DNA of 64,000 bases from RPQJ01 sp963706755 (GTDB taxonomy: Bacteria; Pseudomonadota; Gammaproteobacteria; Steroidobacterales; Steroidobacteraceae): contig CAVPNH010000008.1 of NCBI GenBank assembly GCA_963706755.1, forward strand, positions 1-64,000, in the 5' to 3' direction. A program made the translations under genes and the position numbers. Numbering within the stretch: the first letter of the stretch is position 1; each line of letters opens with the position of its first letter. Positions 55,866-64,000 of the stretch are shown piece by piece. Under the pieces are notes generated by a model, which worked only from the letters and a program-made list of their open reading frames with translations, had not been told where the DNA came from and searched no databases.

Positions 55866-56948
55866 ATGCTGCGCCATGTCGCCGAGTGGCTGACCCACTA
55901 CTACTCCGGCTTCAACGTCTTCGGTTACCTGACGCTGCGCGCAATCCTCGCGGCGCTCACGGCGCTCACGATCTCGTTCGTGGTCGGACCCGGAATGATC
56001 CGCCGGCTCGCGGAAAACCAGGTCGGCCAGCGCGTGCGCTCCGACGGCCCGCAGAGCCACCTTTCGAAGGCGGGGACGCCGACCATGGGTGGCGCGCTGA
56101 TCCTGGTCGCGATCGTCGTGGGCACGCTGCTCTGGGCCGACCTGGCCAACCGTTTCGTGTGGATCACGCTCGGCGTGACCGTGGCCTTCGGCCTGATCGG
56201 ATTCTGGGACGACTACCTGAAGCTCGTCGTCGGCGACTCCCGCGGGCTCATCGCGCGTTACAAGTACTTCTGGCAGTCCGTGGCCGGCCTCGGCGCCGCG
56301 TTCGCGCTCTATCTCACGGCGCACACGCCGGTCGAGACGACCCTGATCGTGCCCTTCGTGAAGCACTTCGTGTTTCCGCTCGGACCGCTGTTCGTCGTGC
56401 TGTCCTACTTCGTGATCGTGGGCTCGAGCAACGCGGTGAACCTCACCGACGGCCTCGACGGCCTCGCGATCATGCCGGCGGTCCTGGTCGCCGGCGCGCT
56501 CGGCGTGTTCGCCTACGCCTCCGGCAACGTGGTGTTTTCCGGCTACCTCGCAATTCCCTACATCGCCGGCGCGGGCGAGGTGCTGGTGATCTGCGCCGCG
56601 ATCTTCGGCGCGGGCCTCGGCTTCCTCTGGTTCAACACCTACCCGGCGCAGGTCTTCATGGGCGACATCGGTGCGCTGGCGCTCGGCGCCGCGCTCGGCG
56701 TGATTGCCGTGATCGTGCGACAGGAGATCGTGCTCTTCATCATGGGCGGCGTGTTCGTGATGGAGACCGTCTCCGTCATCCTGCAGGTGGGTTCCTTCAA
56801 GCTGCGCGGCAAGCGCATCTTCCGCATGGCGCCCATCCACCATCACTACGAACTCAAGGGCTGGGCCGAGCCGAAGGTGATCGTGCGCTTCTGGATCATC
56901 ACCGTGATCCTGGTCCTGATCGGGCTGGCGACCCTGAAGCTGCGATGA
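55866..56948 (+). CDS. mraY: Phospho-MurNAc-pentapeptide translocase
   Basis: 360 residues, ten membrane helices. It makes lipid I. SKAGTPTMGGALILVAIVVG, FWDDYLKL and NAVNLTDGLDGLAIMP carry the catalytic Asp residues, and MAPIHHHYELKGWAEPKV is the His-rich cytoplasmic loop. It overlaps murD by ATGA. Confidence 0.98.
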   Translation: MLRHVAEWLTHYYSGFNVFGYLTLRAILAALTALTISFVVGPGMIRRLAENQVGQRVRSDGPQSHLSKAGTPTMGGALILVAIVVGTLLWADLANRFVWITLGVTVAFGLIGFWDDYLKLVVGDSRGLIARYKYFWQSVAGLGAAFALYLTAHTPVETTLIVPFVKHFVFPLGPLFVVLSYFVIVGSSNAVNLTDGLDGLAIMPAVLVAGALGVFAYASGNVVFSGYLAIPYIAGAGEVLVICAAIFGAGLGFLWFNTYPAQVFMGDIGALALGAALGVIAVIVRQEIVLFIMGGVFVMETVSVILQVGSFKLRGKRIFRMAPIHHHYELKGWAEPKVIVRFWIITVILVLIGLATLKLR

Positions 56949-58300
56949 CGACGCACGCGCAGAACCTTGCACCGCTCGAGCCGGGCTCCCGGGCCCTGGT
57001 GCTCGGCCTGGGACGTACCGGGCTGTCGGTGGCGCGTTTCCTGGATCGCAAGGGCCTCAAGCTGCGCATCGCCGACACGCGCGCCGAGCCGCCCGGAATC
57101 GCGGCGCTGCGCGGGCAACTGCGGGATGCCGAGGTTCGCACCGGCCCGTTCGGGCCGGCGCTGCTCGACGACGTGGCGCAGGTGGTCATCTCGCCCGGGC
57201 TGTCGATCCGCGAGCCGGTCGCCGTCGAGGCGGGCCGGCGCGGGTTGCCCGTGGTGGGCGACGTCGAACTCTTCGCGCGCGAGGTGTCGGCGCCGGTGGC
57301 CGCGATCACCGGCACCAACGGCAAGAGCACCGTGACGGCGCTGCTGGCCGAACTCGCGAACGCCGCAGGGTGCGCGGCGGTGGCCGGCGGCAATCTCGGT
57401 GAGCCGGCCCTCGACCTGCTCGAGCGCCCGGTCCCCGGTCTCTACGTGCTCGAGCTCTCGAGTTTCCAGCTCGAGACGACGTACTCGCTCCACGCGGCGT
57501 CGGCGACCGTGCTGAACGTCACGCCCGACCACATGGATCGCTATGACTCGGTCGAGGACTACGCGGTCGCCAAGGCGCGGATCTTCGACGGTTGCGAGGT
57601 GGCCGTGGTCAACGCGGACGACCCGGTGGTGCGCGGGATGCCGCGCCCGGGACAGCGCGTGCTCTCGTTCAGCCTCGAAGACCCGGGCGCGGATTACTGT
57701 CTCGGGGGCGGCGCGCAGCCGTCGCTCGCCTGCCGCGGCGAGCCGCTGCTGCCGGTCGCGGCGATGCGACTCAAGGGAATGCACAACGTGGCGAACGCGC
57801 TCGCGGCGCTTGCGATGTGCGAGGCGCTCGGGCTCCCGCGCGCGCCGGTGCTCGATGCGCTCGCGACGTTCGGCGGGCTCGCGCACCGCGCACAGTGGGT
57901 CGCGGACCTGTCCGGAATCCACTTCGTGAACGACTCCAAGGGCACGAACGTCGGCGCGACGGTTGCCGCCGTGACCGGCATGGAGGGGCCGATCGTGCTG
58001 ATCGCCGGCGGCGACGGCAAGGGGCAGGACTTCGGCGCGCTCGCCGCGGCCTTCCGCGGCAAGGTGCGGCACGTGGTCCTGATCGGGCGCGACGCGCCAA
58101 GGCTCGCGGCCGCGCTCACGGGCGTCTGCAGCACGGAACCGGCGGCCGACATGCCGTCGGCCGTTCGCGCCGCGCGTGACGCCGCGCGCCCGGGAGACAC
58201 CGTGCTGCTCTCGCCGGCCTGCGCCAGCCTCGACATGTACCGCGACTACGCGCAGCGCGGCGACGAGTTCGCCGCATCGGTGAGGAGCCTGGCCGCATGA
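56945..58300 (+). CDS. murD: UDP-MurNAc-L-alanine:D-glutamate ligase
   Basis: 451 residues. LVLGLGRTGLSVARFL at the N-terminus, ATP loop AAITGTNGKSTVTALLAELA, LELSSFQLETTYSL, LNVTPDHMDRYDS and HRAQWVADLSGIHFVNDSKG are family landmarks. It adds D-Glu in the cytoplasm. ATGA overlaps at both ends. Confidence 0.97.
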   Translation: MTTHAQNLAPLEPGSRALVLGLGRTGLSVARFLDRKGLKLRIADTRAEPPGIAALRGQLRDAEVRTGPFGPALLDDVAQVVISPGLSIREPVAVEAGRRGLPVVGDVELFAREVSAPVAAITGTNGKSTVTALLAELANAAGCAAVAGGNLGEPALDLLERPVPGLYVLELSSFQLETTYSLHAASATVLNVTPDHMDRYDSVEDYAVAKARIFDGCEVAVVNADDPVVRGMPRPGQRVLSFSLEDPGADYCLGGGAQPSLACRGEPLLPVAAMRLKGMHNVANALAALAMCEALGLPRAPVLDALATFGGLAHRAQWVADLSGIHFVNDSKGTNVGATVAAVTGMEGPIVLIAGGDGKGQDFGALAAAFRGKVRHVVLIGRDAPRLAAALTGVCSTEPAADMPSAVRAARDAARPGDTVLLSPACASLDMYRDYAQRGDEFAASVRSLAA

Positions 58301-59481
58301 CGACGACGACCATGTCCTACGCGCGTTCCACCGGCCAGCCGCGGCGCTTCATGTTCGACGCATGGATCGTCGGTACCGTCGCGGCCCTGCTGCTCGTCGG
58401 CCTCGTCATGGTGGCCTCGGCCTCGATCGGCGTGTCGGATCACGAGTCGGGCAACCCGTTCTTCTACTTCGAGCGGCAATTGATGTACGTGGCGATGGGC
58501 CTGGTCGCGGCGCTCATCGCCATGGCCATCCCGACCAGCGTCTGGGAAAAGCACTCGATGGTCCTGCTGGTGGGGGGCTTCGCGCTGCTCGTGATGGTGC
58601 TCGTTCCGGGCGTCGGCCACGAGGTGAATGGCAGCCGTCGCTGGGCGCGGCTCGGGTTCATGAACTTCCAGGTGTCGGAGCTCGCGCGCGTGATGCTGCT
58701 CACCTACATCGCGAGCTACGCCGTGCGCCGCTCGGAAGAACTCTGCACCAGCTTCAAGGGCTTCATGAAGCCGGTCGCGGTGCTGGGCGCGGCGGCCGTG
58801 CTGCTGCTGGTCGAGCCCGACTTCGGCGCCACGACCGTGCTCATGGCCACAGGGCTCGCGGTGCTGTTCCTCGCGGGCGTGCGGCTCCATCACCTGCTGG
58901 TGCCCGTGGTCGTCGGCGTCGCCGGCATGGCGGTGCTCGCGGTGACGTCCTCGTACCGCATGCGCCGGCTCACGGCATTCCGCAATCCGTGGGAGGACCC
59001 GTTCGACAGCGGCTTCCAGCTGGTGCAGTCGCTGATCGCAATCGGCCGCGGCGAATGGTTCGGCGTCGGGCTCGGCTCCAGCGTGCAGAAGCTCTTCTAC
59101 CTGCCCGAGGCGCACACCGACTTCGTCTTCGCCGTGCTCGCGGAGGAATTCGGCTTCCTGGGCGTCTGCGTGGTGGTCGGGCTCTTCTCGCTGCTGGTCG
59201 GCCGCGCGCTCGAGATCTCGCGCAAGGCCGCGGACGCCGGGCTGCCGTTCCAGTCCTACCTCGCGGCCTCGATCGGCATCTGGCTCGGCCTGCAGGCCTT
59301 CGTGAACATCGGCGTCAACATGGGCCTGCTGCCCACCAAGGGCCTCACGCTCCCGCTCGTGTCCTACGGCGGAAGCAGCATGCTCGTCACGCTCGGCGTG
59401 ATGGGACTGCTGCTGCGCATCAACCACGAGACGCAGATGGCCGGTCGACCGGCCGCGTCCCGGGAGGCGCGCCGCGAATGA
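58297..59481 (+). CDS. ftsW: Septal peptidoglycan polymerase FtsW
   Basis: 394 residues, about ten helices, SEDS family. GSRRWARLGFMNFQVSELAR, LLLVEPDFGATTVLMATGLA (catalytic Asp in EPDFG), YRMRRLTAFRNPWEDPFDSG and LTLPLVSYGGSSMLVTLGVM are conserved. It works with FtsI in the divisome. Overlaps murD and murG by four bases. Confidence 0.97.
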   Translation: MTTTTMSYARSTGQPRRFMFDAWIVGTVAALLLVGLVMVASASIGVSDHESGNPFFYFERQLMYVAMGLVAALIAMAIPTSVWEKHSMVLLVGGFALLVMVLVPGVGHEVNGSRRWARLGFMNFQVSELARVMLLTYIASYAVRRSEELCTSFKGFMKPVAVLGAAAVLLLVEPDFGATTVLMATGLAVLFLAGVRLHHLLVPVVVGVAGMAVLAVTSSYRMRRLTAFRNPWEDPFDSGFQLVQSLIAIGRGEWFGVGLGSSVQKLFYLPEAHTDFVFAVLAEEFGFLGVCVVVGLFSLLVGRALEISRKAADAGLPFQSYLAASIGIWLGLQAFVNIGVNMGLLPTKGLTLPLVSYGGSSMLVTLGVMGLLLRINHETQMAGRPAASREARRE

Positions 59482-60569
59482 CGCGTCCCACGGCCATGAT
59501 CATGGCGGGCGGCACGGGCGGGCACGTCTTCCCGGCGCTCGCGACCGCGCGCGTGCTCGCGCGGCGCGGCTACGACGTGGTGTGGCTGGGCACGCGCCGC
59601 GGCATCGAGGCACGTCTCGTCCCGGCCGCGGGGATTCCGGTCGAGTGGCTGAGCGTGAGCGGGCTGCGCGGCAAGGGCCTCGCGACGCTGCTTGCGGCGC
59701 CGTTCCGGCTCGCGACGGCGCTGGTGCAGGCACTGTCGGCCGTGCGCCGCCACCGTCCCCGCGTGGTCCTCGGCGCCGGAGGCTTCGTCTCGGGCCCCGG
59801 CGGCGTGGCCGCATGGCTCACGCGCACGCCGCTGGTCGTGCACGAGCAGAACGCGGTGGCCGGCCTCACCAATCGCCTGCTGGCCCGGCTCGCCGATCGC
59901 GTGCTCGAAGGCTTCCCGGGCAGCTTCGGCGCGGGCGTCAGGGCCGAGCGCGTCGGGAATCCCGTGCGCCGCGAGATCGCGGACGTGCCGCCACCGGAGC
60001 GTCGCTACGCGGGTCGCGAGGGAAGGGTGCGACTGCTCGTCTTCGGCGGCAGCCAGGGTGCCGCGCGCCTGAACGCCGTCGTGCCGGCCGCAATCTCGGA
60101 ACTTCCCGAGCGGCTGCGTCCCGAGGTGCTGCACCAGACGGGCGCGCAGGGCGTCGAGGAAACCGCCGCGGCCTATCGCGCGCGCGGCATCGTGGCCGAC
60201 GTGCGCGCCTTCCTGGACGACATGGCGGGCGCCTACGGCTGGGCGGACCTCGCGGTGTGCCGCGCGGGCGCGCTCACGATCGCGGAACTCTCGGCGGCCG
60301 GCGTCCCCGCCGTGCTGGTGCCGTTCCCCGCGGCGGTGGACGACCACCAGACGAAGAACGCGCAGTACCTGGTCCGCGCCGGTGCGGCCGTGCTGCAGGC
60401 CGAGTCGGGACTCACGCCCGTGTCGCTCGCGGCGAAGCTGCGCGAACTCCTCGAGGCCGGCCGGCCGCGCCTCGAGCGCATGGCGCAGGCCGCGCGCGCA
60501 ACGGCCATCACTGACGCCGACGAGCGGCTCGCGGACGCCTGCGTCGCGGCGGCGGGAGGCAGGACATGA
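59478..60569 (+). CDS. murG: Lipid II synthase MurG
   Basis: 363 residues, GT28. MIMAGGTGGHVFPALATARV is the lipid I/membrane loop, VLGAGGFVSGPGGVAAWL the second Gly loop, HEQNAVAGLTNRLLAR and LLVFGGSQGAARLNAVVP follow; CRAGALTIAELSAAGVPAVL and DDHQTKNAQYL bind UDP-GlcNAc. Overlaps ftsW and murC. Confidence 0.97.
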   Translation: MTRPTAMIMAGGTGGHVFPALATARVLARRGYDVVWLGTRRGIEARLVPAAGIPVEWLSVSGLRGKGLATLLAAPFRLATALVQALSAVRRHRPRVVLGAGGFVSGPGGVAAWLTRTPLVVHEQNAVAGLTNRLLARLADRVLEGFPGSFGAGVRAERVGNPVRREIADVPPPERRYAGREGRVRLLVFGGSQGAARLNAVVPAAISELPERLRPEVLHQTGAQGVEETAAAYRARGIVADVRAFLDDMAGAYGWADLAVCRAGALTIAELSAAGVPAVLVPFPAAVDDHQTKNAQYLVRAGAAVLQAESGLTPVSLAAKLRELLEAGRPRLERMAQAARATAITDADERLADACVAAAGGRT

Positions 60570-61987
60570 AGGACCGGATGCGGCACATCCACGCCATCCA
60601 CTTCGTCGGCATCGGCGGCAGCGGCATGAGCGGCATCGCGGAGGTGCTGGTCAACCTCGGCTACGCGGTGCAGGGCTCGGACCTGAAGGCGGGCGAGGCG
60701 ACGCGCCGGCTCGAGAAGCTCGGCGCGCGGGTGATGATCGGGCATCGCGCCGAGAACGTCGCGGGGGCCGACGTCGTCGTCGTCTCGAGCGCGATCAATC
60801 ACGAGAACCCCGAGGTCGCGCAGGCACTGGCGCAGCGCATCCCGGTGGTGAAGCGCGCCGAGATGCTGGGCGAGCTGATGCGCTTCCGCTACTCGATCGC
60901 CGTGGCCGGGACGCACGGCAAGACGACCACCACGAGCCTGGTCGCGAGCGTGCTGGCCGAGGGCGGGGAGGACCCGACCTTCGTGATCGGCGGACGCCTG
61001 AAGAGCGCGGCGTCGAACGCGCGCCTCGGCGCGGGCCGCTACCTCGTCGCCGAGGCGGACGAGAGCGACGCGTCGTTCATGCACCTGCAGCCCATGATCG
61101 CGATCGTCACCAACGTCGATGCGGATCACCTCGGTACGCACGGCGGCGACTTCGGACGACTGAAGGCGAGCTTCGTCGAGTTCCTGCACAACCTGCCTTT
61201 CTACGGGCTCGCCATCGTCTGTGGCGACGACCCGCAGGCGGCGAGCCTCGTGCCGCAGATCGCGCGCCCCTACCTCACCTACGGGTTCGACGAGCCGGCG
61301 GACGTGCGCGCCGTGAACGTGGCCAGGCGCGGGGCGCAGTCCGTGTTCGACGTACTTCGTCCCGGACGGGACCCGCTGGCCATTTCGCTCAACCTGCCGG
61401 GCCGGCACAACGTGCTGAACGCGCTCGCCGCAATCTGCGTGGCGACCGAGCTCGAGATCGACGACGGTGCGATCCAGCGCGCGCTCGCCGGGTTCCAGGG
61501 CATCGAGCGGCGCCTGCAGTGGCTCGGCGACGTGGACGTACCAGCCGGTCGCGTCACGCTGGTGGACGACTACGGGCATCACCCGACGGAAATCGCCGCG
61601 ACCCTGGAGGCGGCCCGGCAGGGCTGGCCTGACCGCAGGGTCGTGCTGGTCTTCGAGCCGCACCGTTACACGCGGACGCACGACCTGCTCGACGACTTCG
61701 CGCAGGTGCTGTCCGGCGCCGACGCGCTGATCGTGGCCGAGGTGTACCCGGCGGGCGAACCGCCCATCGCCGGCGCCGACGGCAAGGCACTGTGCCGGGC
61801 AATCCGTTCGCGCGGGCGCGTCGAGCCCGTGCTGCTCAGGTCGCTGGACGAACTGCCGCAGGCGCTCGCGGACGTCGCGCGCGACGGCGACGTCGTGCTG
61901 ACGATGGGCGCCGGCAGCATCGGCGCTGCCGCGCACGAGCTTCCGGCCGCCCTGGCCCGGCTCACGACGGACGGAGGGCGCGCATGA
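60566..61987 (+). CDS. murC: UDP-MurNAc:L-alanine ligase
   Basis: 473 residues. HFVGIGGSGMSGIAEVLVNL and SDLKAGEATRRLEKLGA at the N-terminus, ATP loop VAGTHGKTTTTSLVASVLAE, EADESDASFMHLQP, VTNVDADHLGTHGGDF and LVDDYGHHPTEIAATLEA. murB does not follow, as in several Gammaproteobacteria; ddl overlaps by ATGA. Confidence 0.97.
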   Translation: MKDRMRHIHAIHFVGIGGSGMSGIAEVLVNLGYAVQGSDLKAGEATRRLEKLGARVMIGHRAENVAGADVVVVSSAINHENPEVAQALAQRIPVVKRAEMLGELMRFRYSIAVAGTHGKTTTTSLVASVLAEGGEDPTFVIGGRLKSAASNARLGAGRYLVAEADESDASFMHLQPMIAIVTNVDADHLGTHGGDFGRLKASFVEFLHNLPFYGLAIVCGDDPQAASLVPQIARPYLTYGFDEPADVRAVNVARRGAQSVFDVLRPGRDPLAISLNLPGRHNVLNALAAICVATELEIDDGAIQRALAGFQGIERRLQWLGDVDVPAGRVTLVDDYGHHPTEIAATLEAARQGWPDRRVVLVFEPHRYTRTHDLLDDFAQVLSGADALIVAEVYPAGEPPIAGADGKALCRAIRSRGRVEPVLLRSLDELPQALADVARDGDVVLTMGAGSIGAAAHELPAALARLTTDGGRA

Positions 61988-62955
61988 CGCTGCCGCCACC
62001 TCGCATCACCGACCCGCGCGACTTCGGCCGCGTGGCCGTCCTCATGGGCGGCACCTCGTCGGAGCGCGAGGTCTCGCTCGACTCGGGACGCAACGTGCTC
62101 GAGGCACTGCTGCGCCTCGGAGTGGACGCCGTCGCGGTGGACGGCATTCCCGAACTCGCCGGCCTGCTCGCCGCGCCTTCGGGCGGGCGCGTCGACCGCG
62201 TGTTCAACATCCTCCACGGGCATCGCGGCGGTGGCGAGGACGGCGTCGTGCAGGGATTGCTCGACGCGCTCGGCGTTCCATACACGGGCTCCGGCGTGCT
62301 CGGCTCGGCGCTGTCCATGGACAAGATCCGCACCAAGCAGGTGTGGCAGTCGCTCGGGCTTCCGACGCCGTCCTACGTCGGCCTGGAACGCGGCGACGAC
62401 GTGGTCGCGGCCGCGCACAAGCTCGGCCTGCCGGTGATCGTGAAGCCGGCCTGCGAGGGATCGAGCGTCGGCGTGAGCCGTTGTTTCAAGGACTCGGATC
62501 TTGCTGCCGCCGTCGAGCTTGCCGCGCGCTACGAGGGCCAGATGGTCGTCGAGCAGCTGATCCAGGGCGAGGAGTACACGGTGGCGATCCTGGGCTGCGA
62601 GGCGCTGCCCTCGATCCGCATCGTGCCCGCGGGCGAGTACTACGACTACCACGCGAAATACGTCGCCGAGGACACGCAGTACATCTGTCCGGGAGCGACG
62701 GGCGCCGTCGAGCAGGAATTCGGCAGCCTCGCGCTCGCCGCGTTCTTCGCCGTGGACTGCAGCGGCTGGGGCCGCGTGGATTTCATGCGTGACCGGTCGG
62801 GCCGGCCGTGGCTGCTCGAGGTGAACACCGCCCCGGGCATGACGAGCCACTCGCTGGTACCCAAGGCCGCGCGCAACCGCGGCATCGAATTCGACGAGCT
62901 CGTGTGGCGGGTGCTCGAGACGAGCCTGCCCAGGCAGGCGGCGGTGAGGGCGTGA
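61984..62955 (+). CDS. ddl: D-alanine:D-alanine ligase
   Basis: 323 residues, ATP-grasp. VAVLMGGTSSEREVSLDSGR, FNILHGHRGGGEDGVVQGLL, LPVIVKPACEGSSVGVSRCF and RVDFMRDRSGRPWLLEVNT match the DdlB type; the HG(R/P)xGEDG loop has an extra Gly (HGHRGGGEDG). It ends TGATG, sharing one base with the ftsQ start. Confidence 0.96.
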   Translation: MTLPPPRITDPRDFGRVAVLMGGTSSEREVSLDSGRNVLEALLRLGVDAVAVDGIPELAGLLAAPSGGRVDRVFNILHGHRGGGEDGVVQGLLDALGVPYTGSGVLGSALSMDKIRTKQVWQSLGLPTPSYVGLERGDDVVAAAHKLGLPVIVKPACEGSSVGVSRCFKDSDLAAAVELAARYEGQMVVEQLIQGEEYTVAILGCEALPSIRIVPAGEYYDYHAKYVAEDTQYICPGATGAVEQEFGSLALAAFFAVDCSGWGRVDFMRDRSGRPWLLEVNTAPGMTSHSLVPKAARNRGIEFDELVWRVLETSLPRQAAVRA

Positions 62956-63752
62956 TGCTGGCGTTCTGGAAAAAGCGCAATCGCCGGCAGGCCCGCAGCG
63001 CGGACGCGTCTCCGGCGCGCGTCGTGAACTGGCGGGCGCTCGGAGTCACGGCCGCCGTCGTCGCGGGCTTCGCCGTGGCCGCGCTGCTCCTGATGCTGGC
63101 GCTCGACCGCCCGGTGCGCCGGGTGCTCGTCGAGGGCGCCTTCCAGCGGGTTTCGCCGCCCGAGATCGAGAGCGCCGTGACCGAGGTGGTGCACGGCGGA
63201 CTCGCCTCCGTGGACCTCGACGCCGTGCGCGAGCGCGTCGAGCGGATCGACTGGGTGGACCGGGTCGTCGTGCAGCGCCGCTGGCCGGATGCGGTCAGGG
63301 TCGTCGTCACCGAGCAGGTGGCCGCCGCGCGCTGGAACGACGCGGGACTCCTGAACGCCCGCGGCGAGCTCTTCATCCGCAACGCCCGTTACGTCCCGCC
63401 GGAGTTGCCGTTGCTGCAGGGCCCGGAAGGGAGCGAGGGCCCCGTCGCGCAGCTGTACCTGGACGCGCAGGGCCGCCTGCTCGAGGCGGGACTGCGCCTC
63501 ACCGGCGTGCGGCTCGACGAGCGTGGCGCGTGGCAGCTCGAGCTCGCCAACGGAATGGCGGTGAGGCTCGGCCGGCAGGCCGTCACCGACCGGCTCGAGC
63601 GCTTCATCCGGCTCGCGAGCCCGCTCGCCGCAAAGCGGCTCGCCGAGATCAATTACGTGGACATGCGCTACACCAACGGATTCAGCGTCGGCTGGAACGC
63701 GCGTTCCGCCCTCGCCGTGGCGCCGCAGGAGGCCGCAACACCCGATGCCTAA
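62955..63752 (+). CDS. ftsQ: Cell division protein FtsQ
   Basis: 265 residues. Basic cytoplasmic tail (FWKKRNRRQARS), one helix (VTAAVVAGFAVAALLLMLAL), the POTRA domain (VRRVLVEGAFQRVSPPEIES, IDWVDRVVVQRRWPDAVRVV) and the FtsQ beta domain to INYVDMRYTNGFSVGW. It recruits FtsLB to the divisome. Its stop lies eight bases inside the ftsA start region, so the genes overlap. Confidence 0.95.
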   Translation: MLAFWKKRNRRQARSADASPARVVNWRALGVTAAVVAGFAVAALLLMLALDRPVRRVLVEGAFQRVSPPEIESAVTEVVHGGLASVDLDAVRERVERIDWVDRVVVQRRWPDAVRVVVTEQVAAARWNDAGLLNARGELFIRNARYVPPELPLLQGPEGSEGPVAQLYLDAQGRLLEAGLRLTGVRLDERGAWQLELANGMAVRLGRQAVTDRLERFIRLASPLAAKRLAEINYVDMRYTNGFSVGWNARSALAVAPQEAATPDA

Positions 63753-64000
63753 GAAGACTGAACGCAACATGATCGTCGGGCTCGACATCGGCACCTCGAA
63801 GGTGGTGGCGATCGTCGGGCGAGCTCTGCCTCGACGGCACGATCGAGGTGGTGGGCCTGGGCTCGCATCCCTCGCGCGGGCTGAAGAGGGGCGTGGTCGT
63901 GAACATCGACTCGACCGTGCAGTCCATCCAGCGCGCGGTCGAGGAGGCCGAGCTCATGGCGGGCTGCGAGATCCACTCGGTGTTCGCCGGCATCGCCGGC
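63745..64000 (+). CDS. ftsA: Cell division protein FtsA, partial and frameshifted
   Basis: The ATG at 63745 gives MPKKTERNMIVGLDIGTSKV, the actin-fold phosphate-1 motif. One extra G near 63817 breaks the frame after VAIVG; the next frame continues ELCLDGTIEVVGLGSHPSRG and RGVVVNIDSTVQSIQRAVEE up to the window edge. FtsA anchors FtsZ to the membrane. Only the first quarter of the gene is in the window. Confidence 0.93.
   Translation, partial: MPKKTERNMIVGLDIGTSKVVAIVGRALPRRHDRGGGPGLASLARAEEGRGREHRLDRAVHPARGRGGRAHGGLRDPLGVRRHRR

Overview
The window is GC-rich DNA from a gammaproteobacterium, probably an environmental lineage near the Chromatiales, Woeseiales, Steroidobacterales or Nevskiales. 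This placement is inferred from gene order and not from any phylogeny. The pointers are the order kdsD-kdsC-lptC-lptA-lptB-rpoN-rapZ, petABC-sspA-sspB, yraN-lpoA-rsmI-rnpB-mraZ, and a division and cell-wall (dcw) cluster running murG-murC-ddl-ftsQ-ftsA without murB. Nearly everything is chromosomal core. I see no CRISPR array, tRNA, insertion sequence with a transposase, or prophage.

Layout. 1-2.6 kb: an atypical left end with a partial beta-propeller-like gene, a broken amidohydrolase lipoprotein gene and a truncated RIO1-type kinase. 2.7-6.4 kb: an HPF-like ribosome factor divergent from an NhaR-like regulator, a phospholipase D/cardiolipin synthase and a Ca/cation exchanger. 6.6-11 kb: a pyrophosphate-centred energy module (H+-pumping pyrophosphatase, PPi-dependent phosphofructokinase) next to adenylate kinase. 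11-21 kb: RNase D, a membrane protein, Mpl, two glycosyltransferases, a sulfotransferase-like gene, HemL, CrcB, a TraB/GumN protein and an O-methyltransferase. 21-24 kb: ahcY, preceded by a clear SAH riboswitch, and metK, together forming the methylation cycle. 24-32 kb: tkt-gap-pgk-pyk, then a MoxR ATPase and a VWA/CoxE-like protein. 32-41 kb: a peroxiredoxin, a patatin lipase, LPS export and Kdo genes with rpoN and rapZ, ibaG and murA. 41-48 kb: the cytochrome bc1 complex, sspAB, yraN, lpoA and rsmI. 48-64 kb: RNase P RNA and a dcw cluster from mraZ into ftsA, most genes overlapping by 4 bp, with an MraZ operator of three spaced TGGG(A) boxes.

Two window-wide patterns stand out. First, short palindromic intergenic repeats (hairpins built on AAATAGG...CCTATTT, on GGGGACAKTCYCC, and on CACTAACCGCTG-like units) lie at many gene ends. 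In at least seven genes the TAG stop codon is part of the repeat. Second, about eleven one-base frameshifts break otherwise intact essential genes (tkt, pgk, pyk, rpoN, murE, rsmH, ftsA, rnd and others). Almost all look like single-base insertions, so they are most likely residual sequencing errors. I did not find a convincing undescribed multi-gene system. The repeat/stop-codon association and the structured ahcY-metK intergenic region are the best leads.
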